64,000 bases of DNA, taken from NCBI GenBank assembly GCA_965231815.1, contig OZ246890.1, positions 2,604,001 through 2,668,000 of the forward strand, written 5' to 3'. The notes under the pieces are model-generated. The model saw nothing but the letters and a program-made list of their open reading frames with translations, did not search any database and was not told where the DNA came from. Every line of letters begins with the position of its first letter. The stretch's first letter is position 1. Made by a program: the position numbers and the translations under genes. This DNA is from JAPPFW01 sp965231815. Lineage in GTDB: Bacteria; Actinomycetota; Acidimicrobiia; Spongiisociales; Spongiisociaceae. Positions 16,937 to 25,800 of this stretch are shown here, in pieces.

Positions 16937-17949
16937 AGGTCCGTACCCGCCATTTTCTCAACCGATCCGACCGGGCTGTTCAAGAGATGCTGGAAGGCTA
17001 CACCGCCGCTCATTCCGACATAATCCGCCTGACCGACGGTCTGGTGGTGAGGACCAGCCCGAAGCCGAGAGGAAGCGTAGGGGTGGTAATCGGAAACGGA
17101 TCCGGGCATGAACCGGCCATGATCGGATGGGTGGGGGAAGGATTATTCGATGTAAACGTTCCCGGACCGATCTTTTCGTCGCCCGGACCTTCCTCCATCC
17201 TGGCAGGCATCAAGGCCGCTGATCATCGAGGTGGGGTACTGCTCCTCGTGTCCAGCCATGCCGGAGACATCATGAACGCCGAGCTAGCCATCCTAGAAGC
17301 CGAGGATGAGGGAATTGAAGAGGTGGAGATGGTGGTGCTCTACGACGATGTGGCCTCGGCGCCCAAGGACCGGATCGAGGAGCGGCGCGGAGGGGCAGGC
17401 CTGTTCTTCGTATGGAAGACGGTGGGCGCGGCCGCCGAAGGTGGGGAAACGCTGGATAGCTGTGCTCGAATAGCCCGCAAGACTCGTGACAGAACTCGAT
17501 CCCTTTCCGCAGCGCTCGGCGCCGTTGCCCATCCCACGAGTCGGCAGATATTGGGAGACCCGTCGGACCCGACCGTGGCGGTCGGGATGGGAGTGCACGG
17601 GGAACCCGGTCACAGGTTGGGGGAGGACATCGGCGCCGACGAGATCTCAGAGTTGATGATTAACCGACTGCTAGACGACGCCGGCCTCGTTTCCGGCGAC
17701 GAGGTAGGCCTGCTGCTGAACAATTCCGGATCACTGACGCTCATGGAGTTGTCGATCCTCTATCGGGGAGCTCGCGCCACGCTCGAACGGCGAGGGATCG
17801 AGACCGTTCGCTCCTGGATCGGTTCGTATGCCACCACTCTCGATATGGCCGGGTTCGCTTTCGCCATCTGCCATATGGACGAAGAGTTGCTCCATCTCTA
17901 TGACTTTCCCGCCACTGCCGCCGCGTTCACGATGCAGAGTGCGTGGTAA
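16933..17949 (+). CDS. dhaK: Dihydroxyacetone kinase-type subunit DhaK
   Basis: 338 residues. GNGSGHEPAMIG (about residues 55-66) is the substrate-binding glycine loop and GMGVHGEPGHR (about residue 215) holds the histidine that forms a hemiaminal bond with the ketose substrate. The family binds dihydroxyacetone, or in some catabolic clusters erythrulose or other short ketoses, and the phosphate comes from DhaL. Overlaps the isomerase gene by ATGA and the DhaL gene at its 3' end. No PTS subunit DhaM is present, so an ATP-using or ADP-exchanging system is likely. The neighbouring isomerase makes a tetrose or pentulose substrate as plausible as glycerone. Confidence 0.92.
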   Translation: MKVRTRHFLNRSDRAVQEMLEGYTAAHSDIIRLTDGLVVRTSPKPRGSVGVVIGNGSGHEPAMIGWVGEGLFDVNVPGPIFSSPGPSSILAGIKAADHRGGVLLLVSSHAGDIMNAELAILEAEDEGIEEVEMVVLYDDVASAPKDRIEERRGGAGLFFVWKTVGAAAEGGETLDSCARIARKTRDRTRSLSAALGAVAHPTSRQILGDPSDPTVAVGMGVHGEPGHRLGEDIGADEISELMINRLLDDAGLVSGDEVGLLLNNSGSLTLMELSILYRGARATLERRGIETVRSWIGSYATTLDMAGFAFAICHMDEELLHLYDFPATAAAFTMQSAW

Positions 17950-17954
17950 ACGGG

Positions 17955-18593
17955 ATGTTCGATCGCAACATGGCGCACCGGATGATTGCCGCCGCCACTC
18001 GACGGGTCACACGGCTCCAGGACGAGCTGTCCCGACTTGATTCGGTAGCGGGAGACGGAGACCACGGCGTCAACATGGCCACCGCTCTGGTGGAAGCCGC
18101 CCGACGTGGCGAGCAGCACCGTCATCAGACCGCGGGCGACGTGTTCCGCATCGCCGGAAAGGCTTTCCACGACACGGTGGGGGGAGCGGCCGGCGCCTTG
18201 TTCGGCTCATTTTTTGGTGTACTCGGCGCCCGGTTGAATCGGGTCGAGGCACCCGACGCCGCCGACTTCGTGCTTGGCGTTCAGGACGGACTCGCCAGGG
18301 TGATGCGCATCGGCAGATCCGGGCCGGGGCAGAAGACCATGGTCGACGCCTTAGCACCCGCTACAGACAGGGCGGTGGAATCACTTGAAGCAGGCGCTGA
18401 TCTGGCGGGGGTTGTGGTAGCGGCTGCGCAGGGGGCCCGGGAGGGGGCCGCTTCCACGGCTGCGATGCGCCCCGCCGCGGGACGTGCTCGATACGCTCCG
18501 GACGCAGGCGTCGGGTTCGAGGATCCGGGAGCATGCACCGTAGCCCTCATGTTCGAAGCCTGGGCTGACGAAGTCGCCGAATCATCAGCCTGA
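17955..18593 (+). CDS. dhaL: Dihydroxyacetone kinase-type subunit DhaL
   Basis: 212 residues from ATG 17955 (a GTG at 17943 overlapping the dhaK stop is possible). The nucleotide-binding motif is LDSVAGDGDHGVNM (about residues 27-40), whose aspartates hold two Mg2+ and the nucleotide phosphates; GGAAGALFGSFF and GPGQKTMVDAL are further DhaL blocks, and the C-terminal RARYAPDAGVGFEDPGA is the usual end. Paired with dhaK immediately upstream. It should transfer phosphate to the DhaK-bound ketose. Confidence 0.92.
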   Translation: MFDRNMAHRMIAAATRRVTRLQDELSRLDSVAGDGDHGVNMATALVEAARRGEQHRHQTAGDVFRIAGKAFHDTVGGAAGALFGSFFGVLGARLNRVEAPDAADFVLGVQDGLARVMRIGRSGPGQKTMVDALAPATDRAVESLEAGADLAGVVVAAAQGAREGAASTAAMRPAAGRARYAPDAGVGFEDPGACTVALMFEAWADEVAESSA

Positions 18594-18662
18594 GTAGGAG
18601 ATAAGACCTCAGCAGCTAGGTACGGCGTAAATAGCCTGAGACTTCGTGTCACACCATGTCTG

Positions 18663-18668
18663 TAAGCT
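18663..18668 (+). promoter_or_regulatory. Candidate leaderless -10 box (TAAGCT)
   Basis: TAAGCT is followed by 7 nt and then ATG 18676 of the DUF262/AlbA gene, the same geometry as upstream of the Xre/ImmA and Phd genes. Confidence 0.45.
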
Positions 18669-18675
18669 GGAATAT

Positions 18676-20937
18676 ATGTCCAACCTTTATCGTATTACTA
18701 GCTACTCGCTGAAACTCCTGATGCATGAGGTGGAGTACGGCCGGATCGGATTGCCCGATATCCAGAGGCCATTCGTCTGGGGAACCGTCAAGGTACGAAA
18801 CCTTCTCGACTCGATGTATCGGGGTTATCCGGTCGGAACGTTGCTCTTCTGGGATACGGGCGCCGATCCGAGCCTGCGCCAGATCGACAGTTCCTCCGGT
18901 TCAGTAGCGAAACTAGCAATCGTTGACGGGCAGCAGCGCTTGACATCGCTCTATGCAGTACTTAAAGGTAAACCAGTGATCACTAAGCGATTCAAAAAGG
19001 AATACATACGTATAGCCTTCAATCCCGTTCAGGAACGATTTGAAGTTTCGAACGCGGCCATACGCAAGGATCCCGGTTTCATCCCTGACATTTCCACCAT
19101 ATGGGACAGCCACCGCCAGACCGTCCGCGATTTCTTCAACCGACTCGAGGCGAGCGGATCAGAGGACTTGACAAGGGAATTGAAGGACCTATACGAAGAT
19201 CGGATCGACAGGGTACGCGACTTGCGCGGGTTCTTGTTCCACACCGTGGAGATCAACGAATATGTAGAAGCCGACGAAGTGGCCGATATCTTCGTTCGTA
19301 CCAACTCGCAGGGCGTCACCCTCAGTCAGGCGAACTTCATCCTTACCCTGATGTCGGTGTACTGGGACAAGGGTCGGCGCCAACTCGAAGAGTTCTGCCG
19401 CACGGCCAAGGAGCCGGACCGGCGGCGGCCGTCACCGAAGAACCCGTTCATCGATCCCTCTCCCGACCAGATGTTGCGGGTGTCGGTGGGACTGGCCTTC
19501 CGTCGCGGTCGGTTGTCCAGCGTCTACAACATCCTCCGCGGCAAGGATCTGGACACAGCAGATGTATCAGCCGAGCGTAGGGTCGAGCAGTTCGATGTCC
19601 TGAAACTAGCTCAGGACGAGGTGGTAGACCTGGTCAACTGGCATTCATTCCTCAAGTGTCTGAAACTGGCCGGATTCCGGAGTAGCCGCATGGTCACGTC
19701 CGACACGACGCTGCTCTACACGTACATCCTCTGGCTCATCGGCCACCGAGACACCGACCTCGATCCCGTATCCCTGCAAGACATCATCGCTCGTTGGTTT
19801 TTCATGGCTCACACCACCTCGCGTTATTCGAGTTCCCCGGAGACGAGCCTCGAAGCCGACCTGGCGCGCATCTCGAGAGTGGGTTCCGATGGCCGGTCAT
19901 TCAAGGAGGAACTCGACCGCATGATCAACGTCGAGTTCACTGCGGACTACTGGGACATCACCTTGCCCAACCTGCTCGACACTTCGGCAGCCAAGTCCCC
20001 GGTCCTGTCCGCCTATTGGGCAGCCCAGGTACTACTCGATGTCGAGACCCTACTGGGCAGGCGCCGAATCCGGGATCTCATCGACGACAACGCGACCTCT
20101 CCGAGGTCCCTCCCGCGGCACCATCTGTTCCCCAAGGCCTATCTGGCGACACTCGGTAAGACCAGCACGAGGAACATCAACGCAATCGCCAACATGGCGT
20201 TCGTTCACTGGCCGGCAAATACGTCGGTCGGGAGGAAGGGTCCGGCGGATTTCTGGCCGAGCGTGGCTAAACACACACCAAAGGAGCGGTTAACACATCA
20301 GGCGCGACACCACGCCCTTCCCATTGGATGGGAGCAACTCGACTACCCGGATTTCTTGCATAGGCGGAGGAAGCTGATCGCTCGGGTCACGAGGGAGGGA
20401 TTCAGCTTGATTGGACAGGAGCATGAGTCGATTTCCCGCTCCCTTCAGGAATTGTTGGAGGCGGGAGAGTCGCAAGTGCTCGAGTACAAGTCCACCGCCC
20501 GGTTCAACCTACGGGCACAGATGGCGGACAAGAAGATGGAAAGGGTCATCGTGAAGACCGTTTGCGGCTTCCTCAACGTCAACGGAGGTACCCTTCTGAT
20601 CGGTGTAGACGATACCGGGCAGGTGCTCGGTCTCGACATGGACTTCACCACGTTTGCGAAGCACAAGAGAAACGCCGATAGCTACGAACTGTGGCTTCGT
20701 GAGCGCCTCGATGCCGACCTCTCGATTTCCACAGCCATAGTGGTTGATATCGGATTCGAGGAAACTTCGGTTGGCGCCGTTTGTGTAGTGACGGTCAATC
20801 CCTCCGGGAAACCGGTGTTCGCTCGTGGAGAGGGGACCGGCTCCCGGCACAGTGACTTCTGGGTGAGGATCGGCAACGCCACCAAACAGCTCTACGGTTA
20901 TGACCAGGTTGAGTACATACAAGACCACTGGGGTTAG
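18676..20937 (+). CDS. DUF262-HNH-AlbA_2 fusion, probable defence protein
   Basis: 753 residues in three parts. Residues about 10-230 are a DUF262 (ParB/Srx-like) domain with LPDIQRPFVW, DSMYRGYPVG and the hallmark VDGQQRLTSLYA. Residues about 470-530 resemble the DUF1524/HNH region of GmrSD-type enzymes (RHHLFPKAYL, NINAIANMAFVHW). Residues about 600-745 form an AlbA_2 (Schlafen-type) domain: ESQVLEYKSTARF, FLNVNGGTLLIGVDDTG. DUF262-DUF1524 proteins are modification-dependent nucleases such as GmrSD; AlbA_2 domains occur in nucleic-acid-binding and defence proteins. No partner gene is adjacent, so it may act alone. Catalytic competence of the HNH part is not certain. Confidence 0.82.
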   Translation: MSNLYRITSYSLKLLMHEVEYGRIGLPDIQRPFVWGTVKVRNLLDSMYRGYPVGTLLFWDTGADPSLRQIDSSSGSVAKLAIVDGQQRLTSLYAVLKGKPVITKRFKKEYIRIAFNPVQERFEVSNAAIRKDPGFIPDISTIWDSHRQTVRDFFNRLEASGSEDLTRELKDLYEDRIDRVRDLRGFLFHTVEINEYVEADEVADIFVRTNSQGVTLSQANFILTLMSVYWDKGRRQLEEFCRTAKEPDRRRPSPKNPFIDPSPDQMLRVSVGLAFRRGRLSSVYNILRGKDLDTADVSAERRVEQFDVLKLAQDEVVDLVNWHSFLKCLKLAGFRSSRMVTSDTTLLYTYILWLIGHRDTDLDPVSLQDIIARWFFMAHTTSRYSSSPETSLEADLARISRVGSDGRSFKEELDRMINVEFTADYWDITLPNLLDTSAAKSPVLSAYWAAQVLLDVETLLGRRRIRDLIDDNATSPRSLPRHHLFPKAYLATLGKTSTRNINAIANMAFVHWPANTSVGRKGPADFWPSVAKHTPKERLTHQARHHALPIGWEQLDYPDFLHRRRKLIARVTREGFSLIGQEHESISRSLQELLEAGESQVLEYKSTARFNLRAQMADKKMERVIVKTVCGFLNVNGGTLLIGVDDTGQVLGLDMDFTTFAKHKRNADSYELWLRERLDADLSISTAIVVDIGFEETSVGAVCVVTVNPSGKPVFARGEGTGSRHSDFWVRIGNATKQLYGYDQVEYIQDHWG

Positions 20938-21017
20938 TGGAATTGACATCACAGGTCCGCCGTTTAGTCCGGGAAGGGAAGCTACGTGTCGACATCTAAA
21001 CGCAGCGAGAAGGCCAC

Positions 21018-22457
21018 ATGAACAGTAGACCGCTTCGCGTCGGCTACGTCGGGGTTGCGTTCGAAAGTTACTATGCCGACGAGCATGACCAGTACGGGCG
21101 GGCTATCGGTGGTCTGCGTCGGCTATCCGACGAGATGGGCTTCGATCTGTTGGCCGTTGACTCGGGGGTCGGTGACCTGCAATCGGCACACGACGCAGCC
21201 GCCTATCTGGAATCCGAACGTATCGACTTTCTCATGCTCCAGGCAGCTGCTTGCGCATCAGGAGAACTTCTCGAGCCGCTGGCAAGGGTTGCGCCTCGCC
21301 TGGGATTGTGGGCAACCCCCGAACCGCGCCTTGAAGGATCGATACAGCTTCACTCGCTGGTCTCCATCAACCATTACGCCTCCATCATCCGTCGCTACCT
21401 GAGAGAACGGGGCACACCGTTCAAATGGTTCTACGGCCACATCGATGAGCCCGACACCAACCGGCGCATGCGGGTGACCATACGAGCCCTGCAAGGAATC
21501 AAGACCATGGCATCCGCCCGGATCGGTTGGATCGGCGGTATATCTCCGGGGTTCTACAACATGCAGTTCGAGGAGACCAACCTAGCGACACGCTTCGGTA
21601 CCACGGTCGGCCACCACACCATTGCCGAGGTGGTAGCGCTGGCACGAGACATGGATGAGCGGGAAACCCTGGGGGTGGTGCGACACGCCACCAGCATCGC
21701 AACCGAGGTCACCGCTCCAAACCTCGGAATGGATCGCAACGCTCGCATATACCTCGCATTGAATCGGATGATCGAGTCGGAAGGTTATGACGCTCTGGCT
21801 GTGCAGTGTTGGCCGAGCTTCCAGGACGATTTCGACGTGGCCCCCTGCATGGCCTACAGCTTGCTGGGATCGGAGGATGGAGTGGCCGTCTCATGTGAGG
21901 GAGATGTACCCGGAGCGGTGTCGATGCTGCTTATGAATGCCATGTCTCCACTCCACGGGTCGGCCACGCTGCTCGACCTGACCACGGTGGATTTCGAAGC
22001 CGATGCCGCCCTTTTGTGGCATTGCGGTGTGTCCCCACGGCACTTCGGAGGTGACAACGGCATCCGCTGGGTTGATCACGTAACCCTCGGACGCAAGTCC
22101 GACGTGCGGTACGGGGTGTCCGGCGACCTGCGCTTCGCTCCCCAGCAGACCACCATCGCGTATGCGGGAGATGAGTTCAGCGAGATGTTCATCGCCACCG
22201 CCGAAGTCGTTGAAACGGGTAAGGCCGGATTCGACGGTACTCGTGGATGGTTCTCCCGATTCAAACTCAACGGTGAGCCGATCGATTTGATCGACCTGGT
22301 CAACACCTCGGTCGTGCAGGGACACGAACATCACTTCGCGGTTGCCCAGGGAGACCTGTCGGCGGAGCTGGCCGAAGTAGCGGCGTGGCTCGGCATGCGG
22401 ACCACCCGCCCGACTCCGATGCGTGATTACCTTCAGGTCGACGGCCTGAACGCGTAG
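21018..22457 (+). CDS. L-fucose/L-arabinose isomerase-family protein
   Basis: 479 residues of the FucI/AraA fold family. Typical features are the N-terminal Rossmann-like domain (LRVGYVGVAFESYY), the middle region GWIGGISPGFYNM, CWPSFQDDFDVAPCMAYSLL, and CEGDVPGAVSMLLMNAMSP, where the glutamates and aspartates of the Mn2+ site lie; HGSATLLDLTTVDFE and LWHCGVSP follow. A late histidine in QGHEHHFAVAQGD matches the C-terminal metal ligand. The family interconverts aldoses and ketoses. A GAGAAGG ribosome binding site precedes ATG 21018. With the downstream LacD-type aldolase and the DhaKL kinase upstream it could form an isomerase-kinase-aldolase route. Confidence 0.85.
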   Translation: MNSRPLRVGYVGVAFESYYADEHDQYGRAIGGLRRLSDEMGFDLLAVDSGVGDLQSAHDAAAYLESERIDFLMLQAAACASGELLEPLARVAPRLGLWATPEPRLEGSIQLHSLVSINHYASIIRRYLRERGTPFKWFYGHIDEPDTNRRMRVTIRALQGIKTMASARIGWIGGISPGFYNMQFEETNLATRFGTTVGHHTIAEVVALARDMDERETLGVVRHATSIATEVTAPNLGMDRNARIYLALNRMIESEGYDALAVQCWPSFQDDFDVAPCMAYSLLGSEDGVAVSCEGDVPGAVSMLLMNAMSPLHGSATLLDLTTVDFEADAALLWHCGVSPRHFGGDNGIRWVDHVTLGRKSDVRYGVSGDLRFAPQQTTIAYAGDEFSEMFIATAEVVETGKAGFDGTRGWFSRFKLNGEPIDLIDLVNTSVVQGHEHHFAVAQGDLSAELAEVAAWLGMRTTRPTPMRDYLQVDGLNA

Positions 22458-22480
22458 TCCGGATACATATCCTCCTGTAC

Positions 22481-22486
22481 TAGTCT
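22481..22486 (+). promoter_or_regulatory. Candidate leaderless -10 box (TAGTCT)
   Basis: TAGTCT followed by 7 nt and ATG 22494 of the Phd-type antitoxin gene. It suggests the antitoxin has its own promoter inside the sugar gene cluster. Confidence 0.45.
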
Positions 22487-22493
22487 TGTGACT

Positions 22494-22766
22494 ATGGTCG
22501 AGATAGCGATTCACACCCTGGCGAGTGATGCCGCATCTGTGGTTGCCATGGCTGAAGCGGGTGAACCGGTGACGATTACCGATGGTGGGCGTCCGGTCGC
22601 CCGACTGTCGCCGTACACGCCGAGCCCAATTGAAGCGATGGTAGCTGTGGGCCGGGCTCGGCCTGCGCTTCGCAGTCTGGAGGGCCCCGAGCCGGCGCCA
22701 AGGCGACTCGGGCAGCCGGTCTTGTCGGAGGAACTGTCAGAGCTACGTAGTACGGAACGCTATTGA
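22494..22766 (+). CDS. Orphan Phd/YefM-type antitoxin
   Basis: 90 residues. The N-terminal part (IAIHTLASDAASVVAMAEAG, EPVTITDGGRPVARLSPY) is the dimerising, DNA-binding fold of Phd/YefM antitoxins; the C-terminal tail (PVLSEELSELRSTERY) would be the toxin-neutralising segment. A VapC, Doc or RelE gene normally follows directly, but the next 90 bp contain no toxin and the next gene is an aldolase. It is either an orphan left after toxin loss or acts on a toxin elsewhere. Confidence 0.8.
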   Translation: MVEIAIHTLASDAASVVAMAEAGEPVTITDGGRPVARLSPYTPSPIEAMVAVGRARPALRSLEGPEPAPRRLGQPVLSEELSELRSTERY

Positions 22767-22855
22767 TCCTCCCTTATTTCGTAACTCATCGTTATTCTTT
22801 GTAATAGCCCTCGTCGGATAGCTAACAACAAGTTCAAGGGCGAGAGGGCGATAGC

Positions 22856-23764
22856 GTGACAACACCTTCCACGATCCCGTCGAGAGCGCGCTTTCAACGT
22901 CTCGAACGGGTAGCGACCGATTCCGGCCACTTCGCGGTGCTTGCCATCGACCATGTCCGTTCTTTTGCTACGACCGTGCGGCCCGACGATCCCGATTCCC
23001 TCACCATGAGTGACATCCAAGCATCCAAGCTGCGGCTGGTCAGGGCGCTGGCGCCCCACGCCGGGGCGGTGCTGGTCGATCCCGGGTTCCTGACCGCCCT
23101 GGATATCTCCAGACGGGAAGTTCTAGGCGGTGCAGGTGTGATACTCGGCATCGAGGACGGTGACTACGAAGATGTGATGACCGCTCCGCGCCTCCTTCCC
23201 GGTTGGGATGTGGAGCGGGCGGCGCGGTTGGATGTCGACGCGGTCAAGATATCGGTCTACTTCGATCCGGATGGCGACACAACTACCCCCCTACGCTTTG
23301 TTACGGACGTGGTGGAACAATGCGAAAGGGTAGGGATGCCGCTCATCTGCGAGCCCCTGGCCCTCTACGGGCGGCCCGAGGACCGACGGCAGGCGGTCCT
23401 GGAAGGTGTGAAGCTCTTCGGACCTCTCGGGGTGGATGTTCTCAAGCTTCAGTTTCCCTATCCGGTCGACCCAGCGGCAAGCGGTCGGGAATGGGCGGAA
23501 TCCTGCCGGGAGATCGACCGGCTGAGTCCGGTTCCGTGGACCATCCTGACTGAAGGAAGCAACTACCACCTCTTCCGTGATCAGTTGCGCACCGCGTGCG
23601 GCGCCGGCGCCTCGGGGTTCGTGGCGGGACGGGCCGTCTGGCGGGAAGCCGCTACCGGGGAGAGCGAACTCTCGAGCGCCACGGATCGGCTCGACGAGCT
23701 ACGCGACATAGCCGTTACCCATGGACGGTCCTGGTCGGTCCCTCAGCCCCGGAATCACCGCTGA
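22856..23764 (+). CDS. LacD-type class I aldolase (tagatose-bisphosphate/sulfofructose-phosphate aldolase family)
   Basis: 302 residues from a GTG start preceded by GAGAGGG. Family features: FAVLAIDHVRSF near residue 27, VLVDPGFL (about residue 72), DAVKISVYFDPDG, PLICEPLALYG and the probable Schiff-base lysine in VDVLKLQFPYPV (about residue 198); a late TEGSNYHLF and GFVAGRAVWREA complete the barrel. Relatives cleave tagatose-1,6-bisphosphate or 6-deoxy-6-sulfofructose-1-phosphate to dihydroxyacetone phosphate plus an aldehyde. In this cluster a ketose-1-phosphate substrate made by the DhaKL-type kinase is a reasonable guess. Confidence 0.85.
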   Translation: MTTPSTIPSRARFQRLERVATDSGHFAVLAIDHVRSFATTVRPDDPDSLTMSDIQASKLRLVRALAPHAGAVLVDPGFLTALDISRREVLGGAGVILGIEDGDYEDVMTAPRLLPGWDVERAARLDVDAVKISVYFDPDGDTTTPLRFVTDVVEQCERVGMPLICEPLALYGRPEDRRQAVLEGVKLFGPLGVDVLKLQFPYPVDPAASGREWAESCREIDRLSPVPWTILTEGSNYHLFRDQLRTACGAGASGFVAGRAVWREAATGESELSSATDRLDELRDIAVTHGRSWSVPQPRNHR

Positions 23765-23767
23765 GGT

Positions 23768-25645
23768 ATGCGCCTCTACCAAGACCTTGCCCATCTCTGG
23801 CCCATAGTCAGCCCGCCCGAGGACTACGCAGAAGAAGCCCACTACTGGCGAAGATCCATCCGCAACCGGCTAGGGCCGGGTAGGCATCGGATACTTGAGT
23901 TGGGAGCGGGCGGAGGTCACAACCTATCCCACCTGACGTCCGACTTCGAAGCCACCGCGGTCGACCTATCTCCCCACATGATCGAACACTCTCGGCGCCT
24001 GAACCCCGGAGTCGAGCATCACGTCGGTGACATGCGTACGGTGCGCCTCGACCGGACATTTGACGCGGTCTTGGTTCACGACGCAATCTCATACATGCTG
24101 ACCGAGGACGACCTGCGCGCTACTTTCGCTACCGCTCGCGCTCACCTACGATTGGACGGCTTGCTCCTTATATCTCCTGATCTGGTTGCGGAGAACTTCG
24201 AGGAAGGCAAGATTATCCGCTGGCCGATCCGCCCGCCTGCCGATCTCGACGGTATCGAAGTATCGGTCGTGGAACGCTTGGCAGACCCCGATCCTGCCGA
24301 CACGATGATCGAGTCCCGAATCACCTACACGATTGTCGAAAATGGGACATCGCAAATCGAGAAGGACCTGCATGTTTGTGGATTGTTCCCGGTCGCTACC
24401 TGGGTCGGGCTGATGGAGGAAGCGGGTTTCACGACGGAGGTTCTCCCACTACCCGGCGATGGGGATGGATGCGGGGAGCGTCTGTTCTCGGGTGTCCTCG
24501 GCGGGAAAGGTCCTACCGACGCCAAAGAAAATAACAGGAGTATATCTGCCATGAACCCGACTACACGACCAACGGTGCTCGCACGACTCTCCTGGAAGTT
24601 GAGCAGCCAACCCGAAACTGTCGCTACCGAGGCCTTGGGTCACATATTTGCGGAGTCAGCCGAGGCTCGGACCGCTTTGAGGAGCTTCGTCCTATCTCAC
24701 GGCGTAGATACCGGTTCGATAGCAGGTGTAAAAACCGAGGTTACCGGGGATAAGGGTGACATACCTGATCTGGCCTGCTGGGACCACGACGGTGGGGAAC
24801 GGCTGCTGATCGAGAACAAGTTCTGGGCGGGCCTTACAAGCAACCAGCCGGTCACATATCTTGAGCGACTACCTCAGGAGCTTCCTTCAGCACTCCTGGT
24901 GGTGGCGCCGTCTAAGCGGATCGAAACGCTTTGGCCAGAACTCAAGCGGAGAGCGCGTAAGAACTTCGATCTTGATGAGGAGCGAGTCCTGCCGGAAGTG
25001 TGCAAAGTCGCGGTTCGATCCAGGGGGACGACACCGGGTAGCGGTAATCGCAAGCTCATGTTGGCCTCATGGAGAGTATTGCTGGGGACGTTGGAATCCC
25101 AAGCCAACGGCGTCGGCGACCAGCAGGCCGTGAACGATATCCGCCAATTATCGGGACTGGCTGAATTGCAGGACTCGGAAGCCTTCCTGCCGTTAAGTCC
25201 GGACCAACTCGGCCCGGAATCCGCCCGGCTGATTCTGAACCTAGAGAGACTAGTGAATGACGTCCGCAAAAGGATCGTCAAGAGACGTTGGGCAGACGAC
25301 AAAGGCTTAGCCTTCGGGAGAGTGGGAGGCTATAGGCGTTACGTACGCCTGGGCGGCTGCTCCACCTGGTTCGGAGTTCACTACCCGTCTTGGGCGAAAC
25401 TCGAACGGACACCTCTCTGGGTCGGATTCCAGAATCCGGCACTGAAGCGGGGCATGCCTCGAAAGCTTGAACGTCGATGGGGGGAGGATGCGCCCCATTC
25501 ACTATCAACTGCGGATGTAATACCGATCGATCTACCTACCCGATGCGAATACGCCGAGGTCCGTGACAGCGTGGTTGATCAACTCCGGCGGCTCGCCAAC
25601 CTGTTTGAGGCGATCTACACGGCTGAAGCCCGCAAAGGAAGCTGA
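23768..25645 (+). CDS. SAM methyltransferase fused in frame to PD-(D/E)XK nuclease-like protein
   Basis: 625 residues without an internal stop. Residues 1-245 are a class I small-molecule methyltransferase: RILELGAGGGHN (SAM motif I, residues 41-52), ATAVDLSPHMIEH, DAVLVHDAISYM. Residues about 262-625 are a different protein type with DIPDLACWDHDGGERLLIE then NKFWAGL (about residues 330-350), which fits a D-x(n)-ExK nuclease core. A second ribosome binding site (AGGAG) and ATG 24551 lie exactly at the joint, and the linker GKGPTDAKENNRS looks non-conserved. So these may be two genes whose separating stop was lost, or one fused gene with an internal start. The methyltransferase is not of the DNA type, so this is not an obvious restriction-modification pair. 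Confidence 0.75.
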   Translation: MRLYQDLAHLWPIVSPPEDYAEEAHYWRRSIRNRLGPGRHRILELGAGGGHNLSHLTSDFEATAVDLSPHMIEHSRRLNPGVEHHVGDMRTVRLDRTFDAVLVHDAISYMLTEDDLRATFATARAHLRLDGLLLISPDLVAENFEEGKIIRWPIRPPADLDGIEVSVVERLADPDPADTMIESRITYTIVENGTSQIEKDLHVCGLFPVATWVGLMEEAGFTTEVLPLPGDGDGCGERLFSGVLGGKGPTDAKENNRSISAMNPTTRPTVLARLSWKLSSQPETVATEALGHIFAESAEARTALRSFVLSHGVDTGSIAGVKTEVTGDKGDIPDLACWDHDGGERLLIENKFWAGLTSNQPVTYLERLPQELPSALLVVAPSKRIETLWPELKRRARKNFDLDEERVLPEVCKVAVRSRGTTPGSGNRKLMLASWRVLLGTLESQANGVGDQQAVNDIRQLSGLAELQDSEAFLPLSPDQLGPESARLILNLERLVNDVRKRIVKRRWADDKGLAFGRVGGYRRYVRLGGCSTWFGVHYPSWAKLERTPLWVGFQNPALKRGMPRKLERRWGEDAPHSLSTADVIPIDLPTRCEYAEVRDSVVDQLRRLANLFEAIYTAEARKGS

Positions 25646-25800
25646 CAAGTGGCCCTCTGAACTACACAGTCGGAGTCCGTCAAGCTTCCTCTTCCGACAA
25701 GAACATGCACAAGACGCGGGCGGTTGGCGAGCGATTCCGGCAGTCGTGTAGATTGGTACCGAACCCACGGGGTTACTTGGACGACATGGACGGTGTCCGG

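Noticed and set aside
23768..25645. Restriction-modification enzyme
   Set aside because: The methyltransferase domain has small-molecule motifs and no DNA-methylase NPPY/DPPY or PC motif.
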